Position numbers and translations under genes: made by a program | Notes under the pieces: model-generated | Database searches by the model: none | Told to the model about the DNA's origin: nothing | What the model saw: the letters and a program-made list of their open reading frames with translations, nothing else | Part shown: positions 1 through 5,769 of the stretch, piece after piece | How positions within the stretch are numbered: position 1 is the stretch's first letter | How the letters are laid out: every line of letters starts with the position of its first letter | Source: Anderseniella sp. | GTDB lineage: Bacteria; Pseudomonadota; Alphaproteobacteria; Rhizobiales; Aestuariivirgaceae | Length of the DNA stretch: 6,165 nt | Reading direction: 5' to 3' | NCBI GenBank assembly: GCA_013041995.1 | Contig: JABDRA010000367.1 | Coordinates: 1 to 6,165, forward strand

Positions 1-692
1 CCTTTATAGCCGCCCGATGGTGCCATGGTGACAGCCTGGCCGGGATCCGTAGTCGGATTGCCGTCGGCATCCAGCGCCCATCCCAGTGGAATTTCATCGC
101 CGCGCGCGGCATGACGCATTACCTCCGACTTTGCCACAACTGACGATGACTGATCTATAACGTAGCCAACCCCGCCCTTGCCGTCAGGGGCTGCCATGGA
201 AACCGGGTTTGTGCCGATAACCGCCTTGATGCCGCCCGGCGGCGCAATCGACGCAGGGGCATTGGTGAACCCCATTGCCAGTAGACCTTCGCGCGCCAGG
301 CGCTCGGTATGACCGCCCAATCTGCCGCAATTGTAGGAATTGGTGATGGAAAGCCCGGCAATGCCGTATTTTTTCGCCGCCGAAATGATTTTTACAAACC
401 CTTTTTCAATTGCCGGATGGGCAAATCCGGAACCGGCATCTGCTCGATAGGCCACTGCAGACAACCGGGTGATGACCGGTTTGATCACGCCGTCAACCTT
501 GCCGCATCTGAGATGCGAGCAGTAGACCGGCAACCAGAAAAACCCATGGCTCGGCATGCCGACAAGTTCACTATCAATGACAGCGTCGGCAAGATATCGG
601 ACATTGGCGCGCGCGGCACCGGATTTGGTCAGTGCCCGAAGTGCCAGTCTGCGGGTTTTTTCAATTTCCAGAGTAGTCGTGGTCTTTTTCAC
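1..692 (-). CDS. Ldh-family (malate/L-lactate/ureidoglycolate-type) NAD(P)H-dependent oxidoreductase, 3' end cut by window edge
   Basis: About 230 N-terminal residues are present; family members are usually about 330-360, so the C-terminal third lies beyond the left edge. The family reversibly reduces 2-oxo acids or cyclic imino acids with NAD(P)H in the cytosol (malate, sulfolactate, ureidoglycolate, piperideine-2-carboxylate). Visible family marks are the SHG motif at residues 48-50 (catalytic-type His49), TNAP at 143-146, GTNP at 160-163 and a late GWALDADGNPTTDP block. The usual NSxHxG segment reads NSYNCG (118-123), so the second conserved His appears to be Asn121. Translation starts at GTG (692-690): the preceding gene's TAA lies in the same frame two codons upstream, which excludes a longer start, and AGGAAG at 706-701 sits 8 nt before it. 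The 3-nt gap suggests translational coupling with the upstream methyltransferase. The family is confident; the substrate is not determinable. Confidence 0.9.
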   Translation of the reverse strand, partial: MKKTTTTLEIEKTRRLALRALTKSGAARANVRYLADAVIDSELVGMPSHGFFWLPVYCSHLRCGKVDGVIKPVITRLSAVAYRADAGSGFAHPAIEKGFVKIISAAKKYGIAGLSITNSYNCGRLGGHTERLAREGLLAMGFTNAPASIAPPGGIKAVIGTNPVSMAAPDGKGGVGYVIDQSSSVVAKSEVMRHAARGDEIPLGWALDADGNPTTDPGQAVTMAPSGGYK

Positions 693-695
693 TGG

Positions 696-1808
696 TTAAG
701 CTTCCTTGCGGCAAATCAGATAGGCGTGCACATAGTCCATCGCATGACCTTCAGGTGCGTCTGCAACGCAGGCCTGATAGCGCCCGTAGAATTCATCCAT
801 GATGGCTTCGCGTTCAGCCTGGTCGCGGTCTGCGTCAAGCCCGCCCAGGAACGTGGCTTCCGACCATGATCTGAGCGTTGGCAGATACTCCGTTGCAAAC
901 CGGGTTGCATCCTTGTGGTTTTCGGTAAAGTCCTGCTCAAACGGACAGCGAACCACACGAGTCTCGACATGCTCCAGTCTCAGCCCTGCCTTGTAGACCG
1001 GGCTGTTATCGTCATTCAGCGGCGCGGTAAACTCTTCAACCGTGCGGTAATGCTGCGGGAAATTGGTTTTCAGATACTCATCCCGCGAGATCACGCCGTC
1101 ATCAGCCAGTTCGTTCCAGAACCTGTTGAAGGTGTCGAACATGCTGACACCGCCGGTATCGCCAAGATAGCGGCCTTCCTCGTCAATGCCGAAATTGAAC
1201 AGACACAGCCGACCTCCAGGTTTCAGTTCACGAGTACGTTGCAGAAGCATGGTTTCCCAGTCGATCGCACCCTGTCTGGTGAATGCATCGCGTTCCGCAC
1301 CGGTCGCCCCCACCATATGCACATGGTCGGTAATGTTGCAGGGCGTTGAGGAAATATAGTGAGACGCCGTTGCCGAAAATCCGAGATCGAGCGTCTGTGC
1401 CGGAAAAATGTTCTGATGGAAGGAGGTGCCGGAGGCAAACACATAAAGATCATCGATTTCCGGGTAATAGCTCTTTGTGTCGGTTTGCCCGTGGATCATG
1501 CGAAAGACCTGGGCGAAGTCATTACGCGGCAGATCGGTGTAGATCATTTCAATGGGGCGCGAAGGTACCCGGGTGCGCACATCGGCAAAAACCCGCCGCC
1601 AGAGATCAACAGATGTGCCTCCGTCTGCGGCTCCCATGTCGGTGGCGCGAAAAATGCTGCCATCATCTGCCGGATCCATGCGCGCAATGGCTTCCAGAAC
1701 CAGATTGGCCGCCTTGTCCATGACATGCTTGGCGCCAATGGTGGCTTTCGAGTAGTAGCCATCGCCTTTCATGGCCATGAAACCGGCGGTTCCCGGTGCC
1801 TTGTTCAT
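696..1808 (-). CDS. SABATH-like SAM-dependent carboxyl methyltransferase
   Basis: A 370-residue soluble enzyme resembling the SABATH family, which transfers methyl from SAM to carboxyl groups of small acids (plant salicylate, benzoate and jasmonate enzymes) or to ring nitrogens. Seen in order: an N-terminal MKGDGYYS segment (residues 13-20) matching the family's MxGGxGxxS opening; a SAM-binding motif I, ATDMGAADGG (55-64); YTDLPRNDF (90-98), matching the family's DLPxNDFN; a SFHQNIFP...SATASHYISSTP stretch (about 129-156), equivalent to the SxxxLxWLSxxP region; and KPGGRL (196-201). The plant carboxylate-binding Gln after the opening motif is not conserved in my alignment, so the substrate may differ. 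The start is ATG at 1808 because AGGGAG (1820-1815) lies 6 nt upstream; a TTG start at 1868 would add 20 residues encoded partly inside a palindromic repeat. It is followed after 3 nt by the Ldh-family gene. The family is fairly sure; the substrate is unknown. Confidence 0.85.
   Translation of the reverse strand: MNKAPGTAGFMAMKGDGYYSKATIGAKHVMDKAANLVLEAIARMDPADDGSIFRATDMGAADGGTSVDLWRRVFADVRTRVPSRPIEMIYTDLPRNDFAQVFRMIHGQTDTKSYYPEIDDLYVFASGTSFHQNIFPAQTLDLGFSATASHYISSTPCNITDHVHMVGATGAERDAFTRQGAIDWETMLLQRTRELKPGGRLCLFNFGIDEEGRYLGDTGGVSMFDTFNRFWNELADDGVISRDEYLKTNFPQHYRTVEEFTAPLNDDNSPVYKAGLRLEHVETRVVRCPFEQDFTENHKDATRFATEYLPTLRSWSEATFLGGLDADRDQAEREAIMDEFYGRYQACVADAPEGHAMDYVHAYLICRKEA
701..706 (-). 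promoter_or_regulatory. Ribosome binding site for the GTG-started Ldh-family gene
   Basis: AGGAAG on the minus strand lies 8 nt before the GTG at 692. It is embedded in the last codons of the upstream methyltransferase gene. It supports GTG as the true start, since an in-frame stop immediately precedes it and no ATG is available nearby. Confidence 0.7.
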
Positions 1809-1814
1809 GTTCGA

Positions 1815-1820
1815 CTCCCT
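1815..1820 (-). promoter_or_regulatory. Ribosome binding site fixing the SABATH-like gene start at 1808
   Basis: AGGGAG on the minus strand with a 6-nt spacer to ATG 1808-1806. This favours the internal ATG over the in-frame TTG at 1868, which has no such site and lies at the centre of a palindrome. Confidence 0.75.
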
Positions 1821-1849
1821 GTTTTTCAATTCACGTCTCAAAAGCAGAC

Positions 1850-1960
1850 TAGAGCAACATGGGTTCAAGTGAACCCATAAAGTTGCTCTAACACTTTGAA
1901 AGCGATCAGGTTTATGATTATTCGCTAATTCAACAAAAAATCATCCTGATCTAGAGCAAG
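1850..1960. repeat. Compound palindromic intergenic repeat (RIME/Bru-RS-like)
   Basis: Two nested inverted repeats lie back to back. The first pairs TAGAGCAAC (1850-1858) plus ATGGGTTCA (1859-1867) with TGAACCCAT (1870-1878) plus GTTGCTCTA (1882-1890); the two 9-bp arm pairs are perfect, with a 2-nt loop and an AAA bulge. The second pairs GATCAGG (1904-1910) and ATGATT (1914-1919) with AATCAT (1939-1944) and CCTGATC (1945-1951), with a TTT bulge. A further TAGAGCAA copy (1952-1959) closes the element and could pair instead with 1883-1890. The size and two-palindrome build resemble dispersed non-coding repeats of Hyphomicrobiales such as RIME and Bru-RS; that assignment is by resemblance only. 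It lies in the leader of the SABATH-like gene, between the terminator and the start codon, and may be transcribed with it. Confidence 0.75.
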
Positions 1961-1982
1961 CTTGTGGCGTAGGTCACCAAAG

Positions 1983-2014
1983 AAAAAACGCCCTCCCGAT
2001 AAATCGGGAGGGCG
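1983..2014 (-). terminator. Intrinsic terminator after the solute-binding protein gene
   Basis: A perfect 12-bp inverted repeat (1989-2000 with 2003-2014, GC-rich CGCCCTCCCGAT arm) is followed on the minus strand by six T residues (1988-1983). It starts 29 bases past the binding-protein stop codon. There is no T-run on the plus-strand side, so it works in the minus direction. It separates the binding-protein transcript from the SABATH/Ldh pair, which therefore probably has its own promoter. Confidence 0.93.
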
Positions 2015-2042
2015 CTGATATTCAGTTATGCAATCGAAACAA

Positions 2043-3710
2043 TCAGGCTTCGACGGCGTACTCATCACAGAAGAAGTAACGGGTCGGGTGAATGGCGAAG
2101 CCCTTCACCCGCTTGTCCATCGGAATGAACAGTTTGCGCCATAGTGGCTGAACAATCGGTCCGTCTTCCTGCATGATGGTTTCAAGCTTGCCGACCAGTT
2201 CGGTGCGCGCGGCAACATCCAGCGTACCTTCTGCCTGGGTCAGGATACTATCAAACTCCGCATTGGAATAATTGGATTCATTCCACGGCACGCCCGTGCG
2301 GTAGGCAAGGCTAAGCACCATGAAACCAAGCGGCCTGTGCGCCCATGAGGTAAAGCCGAACGGCACCTTGTCCCAGACATCCCAGAACTTGGCGGACGGC
2401 AGCACATTCATCTTGACGCGAATACCGGCGTCCTTCCACTGCTCAACACATGCCTCGACCACGGCCAGTTCCCAGGCAGGATCAGGCTTGCAGGTGATTT
2501 CCGCGTCAATGCCATCGGGATGACCTGCTTCTGCCAGCAGTTTCTTGGCAGCTTCCACATCACGAGCCATTTCCGGCAGTTTCTTGTAATCCGGATGGAT
2601 TGGGCAAACATGGTGGTGCTCCGCAGTTGTACCCAGTTCACCAACCGCGATTTCAGTGGTCTTGCCCACATCGGATGCCAAACGCATGGCCTTGCGAACC
2701 TTTGGATCGTCAAATGGCTTTTTATCAATCTGCACGCGCACAATTCCGGTAGATGCCGTTGTCGTGTCGTACATGTCAATGTGATCCATGGCCTTGAACA
2801 GGTCGAACTGCTCAACATTGCCTTCATAGACACCGTGTACCTGCTTGGATTGAACCGCGGCTGCAGAGGCTGCCGTGTTGTCACCAAGATCAACGAACTC
2901 CACCATGTCCAGATGGGCTTTCGAATTCGGGCGTTTTTTGAGAACCGCCTTGCGGCCCACTTCGAATTCCACGAGTTCAAAGTCACCGTGGCCATTGGAG
3001 CCAATGCCGAACTTACCTTCTTCTGCCGGATCAAGGATCGCCAGTGGATAGTGGAACAAATGTTCCGGTACCGCGACCTGAGCTTCTTTCAGATTCAGGA
3101 CGAGCGTTTTGTCGTCTTTGACTTCAATGGCGTTGGCATCCCAGATCTCGGTCGTCATGACCGCTTCGCCCTTGTCGTCCTTCTTGCCGGAGTCGATCTC
3201 GTTGAGCATATAGCCCTTCATCAGACCCACGACAGACGAACCGGTCGCCGGATCAAGGCAATGCTTGATATTCCAGGCGAGTTGCTCGGCAGTCATCTTA
3301 CCGCCCTTGAACCATTCAATCGAGTCATCGACGGTGAAGGTCCAGGTTTTCAGATCGTCGGATGCAGACCATGAGGCCAGGTCCGGACGGGTAACATTGT
3401 CAACACCGGTCCGGGTAATATAGCGCACCATCTGGCGGGTGATGTTGGAGTCATAAATCCACGAGAACGTGTGCGGACTGTTGATCTTCGGCACCCGCAT
3501 GCCGATTTTCAAGGTGCCGCCCTTCGGCATTTCAGCTGCGCGCGCTGGTGATGCGATTGGCTGACCGGTAATTTTGCCAGCCCACATGTAGGCAGCACCA
3601 GCAGACATGCCCAGCAGTGTCGAGTATCGAATAAATTCACGACGATCGATAAGCTTGTCAGCAAGCTGCTGTTTCAGCTTTGGAATCCAGATGTTTTCTC
3701 TATCAGACAT
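2043..3710 (-). CDS. ABC transporter solute-binding protein, family 5 (dipeptide/oligopeptide/DppA type), Tat-exported
   Basis: A 555-residue periplasmic binding protein of the SBP_bac_5 family (usually about 500-560 residues), which delivers peptides, opines, nickel chelates or other small solutes to an ABC importer. The N-terminus has a twin-arginine signal: DRREFIRYS (22-30), a short hydrophobic stretch, then an ARA-A site at about residues 56-59. The mature protein opens with the typical KGGTLKIGMR block (63-72). Further family marks are DLASWSASDDLKTWTFTVDD (110-129) followed by FKGGKMTAEQLAWNIKH, KKPFDDPKVRKAMRLASD (330-347), and a C-terminal NAEFDSIL plus EDGPIVQPLW. ATG 3710 is preferred because GGGAGGAG (3728-3721) lies 10 nt upstream; an in-frame TTG at 3740 would place that site inside the gene. 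No permease or ATPase gene adjoins it, and a terminator follows, so its partners lie elsewhere. The ligand cannot be read from the sequence; a methylated amino compound is only a context guess from the MttB-like neighbour. Confidence 0.93.
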   Translation of the reverse strand: MSDRENIWIPKLKQQLADKLIDRREFIRYSTLLGMSAGAAYMWAGKITGQPIASPARAAEMPKGGTLKIGMRVPKINSPHTFSWIYDSNITRQMVRYITRTGVDNVTRPDLASWSASDDLKTWTFTVDDSIEWFKGGKMTAEQLAWNIKHCLDPATGSSVVGLMKGYMLNEIDSGKKDDKGEAVMTTEIWDANAIEVKDDKTLVLNLKEAQVAVPEHLFHYPLAILDPAEEGKFGIGSNGHGDFELVEFEVGRKAVLKKRPNSKAHLDMVEFVDLGDNTAASAAAVQSKQVHGVYEGNVEQFDLFKAMDHIDMYDTTTASTGIVRVQIDKKPFDDPKVRKAMRLASDVGKTTEIAVGELGTTAEHHHVCPIHPDYKKLPEMARDVEAAKKLLAEAGHPDGIDAEITCKPDPAWELAVVEACVEQWKDAGIRVKMNVLPSAKFWDVWDKVPFGFTSWAHRPLGFMVLSLAYRTGVPWNESNYSNAEFDSILTQAEGTLDVAARTELVGKLETIMQEDGPIVQPLWRKLFIPMDKRVKGFAIHPTRYFFCDEYAVEA

Positions 3711-3720
3711 AATAAGGCTA

Positions 3721-3728
3721 CTCCTCCC
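3721..3728 (-). promoter_or_regulatory. Ribosome binding site of the solute-binding protein gene
   Basis: GGGAGGAG on the minus strand, 10 nt before ATG 3710, a strong purine-rich match to the anti-Shine-Dalgarno sequence. It decides for the ATG over the upstream in-frame TTG at 3740. Confidence 0.75.
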
Positions 3729-3885
3729 GAGGTTACACAAGGCAAATGAACGCCGTCACAATGGCATGTCATCGCACTAGACTACAGCCTATCATCCGGA
3801 CCTCCGGACGCAAGACCGTAAACCGGAATTGCCTGCCATCCAGTGGCAGATGCTTCCTTCACAAATCATGGCAGGTCGGTGCCGC

Positions 3886-3910
3886 GTGTCGCTCCACCCG
3901 TAAGCGACAC
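3886..3910. repeat. 8-bp inverted repeat in the MttB-like / binding-protein intergenic region
   Basis: GTGTCGCT (3886-3893) pairs perfectly with AGCGACAC (3903-3910) across a 9-nt loop, 79 bases beyond the MttB-like stop codon on the minus strand. No T-run follows in either direction, so it is not a convincing intrinsic terminator. It could be an operator or an RNA-stabilising hairpin. The rest of 3711-3988 holds no gene that I can support, and no clear sigma70 promoter for the binding-protein gene was recognised. Confidence 0.4.
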
Positions 3911-3950
3911 TTGCATGTCGAATAAAGACACAATCGGCGCTTTGCATGTC
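3911..3950. repeat. Short direct repeats TTGCATGTC, possible regulator sites
   Basis: TTGCATGTC occurs at 3911-3919 and again at 3942-3950, 31 bases apart, close to three helical turns. The core GCATGTC recurs at 3764-3770 nearer the binding-protein start. Helical phasing of identical sites between two genes suggests, but does not prove, a protein-binding array upstream of the binding-protein gene. Confidence 0.3.
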
Positions 3951-3988
3951 TCGTGCGGGACTGAACTGCAATCCTCAGACTACGGCAG

Positions 3989-5560
3989 CTAAGACACACT
4001 GTCAGGCAGGACCGCCTTGCGCTGTTCCATAAAGGCGACGAGTTGCTCGTCAATTGCCTGATCAAGATCAGGTGCGACATAAGTATTGAGCTGTTTTGTC
4101 CAGATCGCATTTGCACGCTGGGCAGCATCCTGCGAGCCATCGGCCAGCCATTGTTCGAACGAATTGTTGTCGGCAATACCGGACCGCCAGAATGCATCTT
4201 CAAAATTGCGCTGGGTATGGGCACAACCGAGATAGTGGCTGCCCGGCCCTACCTCTGCAATGGCATCCATGGCCTGACCGTTCTCGCTCAGATCAATACC
4301 GCCGGCAAAGCGCTGCATCATCGAAAGCTGATCACAATCGATGATGAATTTCTCATAGCTGGAAACCAGTCCGCCTTCCATCCACCCGGCTGCGTGAAGC
4401 ATGAAATTGACACCGGCAAGCACGCCGGGGAATACCGTGTTGGAGCTTTCATGAGCCGCCTGGGCGTCAGGCAGTTTCGATGCACACAATGAGCCGCCGG
4501 ACCGGAACGGCACCCCCATCCGGCGCGCCAGTTGAGCAGCACCGAACAGCACATGTGCGGGCTCTGGCGTTCCGAATGTCGGCGCACCGGACTGCATGGA
4601 CATCGATGACGCAAACGTACCGAAAACAACCGGCGCGCCAGGACGGCACAGTTGCGAAAACGCTATGCCCACCGACGCTTCAGCCAGAACCTGGGTCAGC
4701 GTGCCGATTACCGTGACCGGCGACATCGCGCCGGCCAGAATGAACGGCGACACGACACAAGCCTGCCCGGCCCGTGCATATACTTTCAGCGCACCTACCA
4801 TGGTGTCATCAAACACCATCGGCGAATTGGCATTGATCAGGTTTATAAGCACGCAATTATTGTCGACGAAATCATCGCCAAAAACCATTTTGGCCATGGC
4901 AACGCTGTCCTCGGCACGTTCCGGCGCGGTTACCGAGCCCATGAACGGTTTGTCGGAATAGCGAATGTGACTATACACCATGTCGAGATGGCGCTTGGCG
5001 ACGGGAATGTCCACCGGCTCACACACCGTGCCACCGGAATGATGCATAGCCGGGGCCGTGTAGGCCAGTTTCACAAAATTCCTGAAGTCCTCAATGGTTG
5101 CGTAGCGGCGACCACCGTTCAGGTCATGCACGAACGGCGGACCATATACAGGTGCGAACACGGTGTTGTTGCCACCAATCTCCACATTGCGAGCCGGATT
5201 ACGGGCATGCTGGGTAAACTGAGACGGTGCCGTCTTTATCAGTGAGCGCACCAGGCCTTTCGGAAACCGGACCCGCTCTGCCCTGACATCGGCTCCCGCC
5301 GCCTTCCACATCTCCAGTGCTTCGGCATCATCGCGAAAATCGATACCGATTTCCTGCAACACCGTCTCACAATTGGCCTCGATCAGGGACAGGCCTTCCT
5401 CGCCGAGAACTTCGTAAAGTGGAATCTGGCGCTTGATGTAGCTGAATGCCTGAATGCCGCCGCCAAGTCGCGCTGCACGGCGGCCTTCAGCACCACCACC
5501 TACCCTGCGGCTGCGGCGTGCTGGAGAGGCATCAGACGGCGCATCAGTTTCTGTAGACAT
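3989..5560 (-). CDS. MttB-superfamily methyltransferase without pyrrolysine (trimethylamine/betaine:corrinoid type)
   Basis: A 523-residue cytosolic protein of the trimethylamine methyltransferase (MttB) superfamily, TIM-barrel enzymes that move a methyl group from a methylated amine or quaternary ammonium compound to a corrinoid protein. A basic, Gly/Ala/Arg-rich N-terminal tail (about 1-35) precedes the conserved region. Recognisable blocks are NNTVFAPVYGPPFVHDLNGGRRYATIEDF (131-159), MHHSGGTVCEP (172-182), ANSPMVFDDTMVGAL (244-258), MSMQSGAPTFGTPEPAHV (320-337) and the PFRSGGSLCASKLPDAQAAHES block (351-372). The frame is open throughout with no internal TAG, so it is the non-pyrrolysine type, of which glycine betaine methyltransferase MtgB is the characterised example. 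It ends with TAG, and a second in-frame TAG follows two codons later, so this is termination. The start is ATG 5560, with AGGTGG (5576-5571) 10 nt upstream. No corrinoid protein or reactivase is in the window. The family is sure; the substrate is unknown. Confidence 0.92.
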   Translation of the reverse strand: MSTETDAPSDASPARRSRRVGGGAEGRRAARLGGGIQAFSYIKRQIPLYEVLGEEGLSLIEANCETVLQEIGIDFRDDAEALEMWKAAGADVRAERVRFPKGLVRSLIKTAPSQFTQHARNPARNVEIGGNNTVFAPVYGPPFVHDLNGGRRYATIEDFRNFVKLAYTAPAMHHSGGTVCEPVDIPVAKRHLDMVYSHIRYSDKPFMGSVTAPERAEDSVAMAKMVFGDDFVDNNCVLINLINANSPMVFDDTMVGALKVYARAGQACVVSPFILAGAMSPVTVIGTLTQVLAEASVGIAFSQLCRPGAPVVFGTFASSMSMQSGAPTFGTPEPAHVLFGAAQLARRMGVPFRSGGSLCASKLPDAQAAHESSNTVFPGVLAGVNFMLHAAGWMEGGLVSSYEKFIIDCDQLSMMQRFAGGIDLSENGQAMDAIAEVGPGSHYLGCAHTQRNFEDAFWRSGIADNNSFEQWLADGSQDAAQRANAIWTKQLNTYVAPDLDQAIDEQLVAFMEQRKAVLPDSVS

Positions 5561-5570
5561 TACGGATTTT

Positions 5571-5576
5571 CCACCT
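5571..5576 (-). promoter_or_regulatory. Ribosome binding site of the MttB-like gene
   Basis: AGGTGG on the minus strand with a 10-nt spacer to ATG 5560. It is a moderate Shine-Dalgarno match and supports the chosen start. Confidence 0.55.
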
Positions 5577-5679
5577 GTTGAGTAAAGCTAACCATGTTGT
5601 TAGGCCCTTTACCAGCAGGCTTCTTCCGGTGATGCGTCCAGAAATGGTCAATTAGCGACCACGACCAACCATGTGTCGA

Positions 5680-5693
5680 ATGATCTGGATCAA
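5680..5693 (+). promoter_or_regulatory. FNR/FixK-type box upstream of usp
   Basis: ATGATCTGGATCAA matches the FNR/FixK consensus TTGAT-N4-ATCAA at 9 of 10 defined positions (first base A instead of T). Its centre is about 47 bases upstream of the start predicted from the promoter at 5699-5727, close to but not exactly the -41.5 typical of class II activation. It is 76 bases before the usp start codon and about 120 bases before the divergent MttB-like start. Oxygen-responsive FNR/FixK control of universal stress genes is common in alphaproteobacteria, so usp is the more likely target. Confidence 0.6.
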
Positions 5694-5698
5694 TCCCC

Positions 5699-5727
5699 TT
5701 GTCGGGCAGCCATGGCATCTCTAGAAT
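5699..5727 (+). promoter_or_regulatory. Sigma70-like promoter for usp
   Basis: TTGTCG (5699-5704) and TAGAAT (5722-5727) are separated by exactly 17 nt, and point toward the usp gene, giving a predicted leader of roughly 36 bases. The -10 element has 5 of 6 matches and the -35 element is weaker, consistent with an activator-assisted promoter next to the FNR-type site. Confidence 0.5.
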
Positions 5728-5753
5728 TGTTAATTCGCCATTTTGGCCATAAC

Positions 5754-5761
5754 AGGAAGGA
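5754..5761 (+). promoter_or_regulatory. Ribosome binding site of usp
   Basis: AGGAAGGA with an 8-nt spacer to ATG 5770, a strong site that fixes the start of the universal stress protein. Confidence 0.75.
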
Positions 5762-5769
5762 CATTTGCA

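Noticed and set aside
309..869. Plus-strand open frame of 186 residues
   Set aside because: It is antisense to the Ldh-family and SABATH-like genes, both of which show clear family motifs; its composition is shadow-like.
1809..1868. N-terminal extension of the SABATH-like protein from TTG 1868
   Set aside because: The extra 20 residues are encoded partly inside the palindromic repeat, and a strong ribosome binding site serves ATG 1808.
2520..3374. Plus-strand open frame of 284 residues
   Set aside because: It is fully antisense to the binding-protein gene, with no recognisable motifs and no ribosome binding site evident.
3711..3740. TTG start at 3740 for the binding protein
   Set aside because: The ribosome binding site for ATG 3710 would fall within the coding sequence, and the Tat signal reads well from ATG 3710.
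3795..3808. Two TCCGGA words separated by CC
   Set aside because: Each is a self-palindromic 6-mer common in GC-rich DNA, and a 2-nt loop makes a hairpin unlikely.
3833..3849. CTGCCA/TGGCAG 6-bp hairpin as terminator of the MttB-like gene
   Set aside because: It has a short stem with no T-run on either side, and lies 140 bases from the stop codon.
3980..3991. Amber (TAG) codon of the MttB-like gene as a possible pyrrolysine codon
   Set aside because: It is at the very C-terminus, another in-frame TAG follows after two codons, and the catalytic region is already complete upstream with no TAG.
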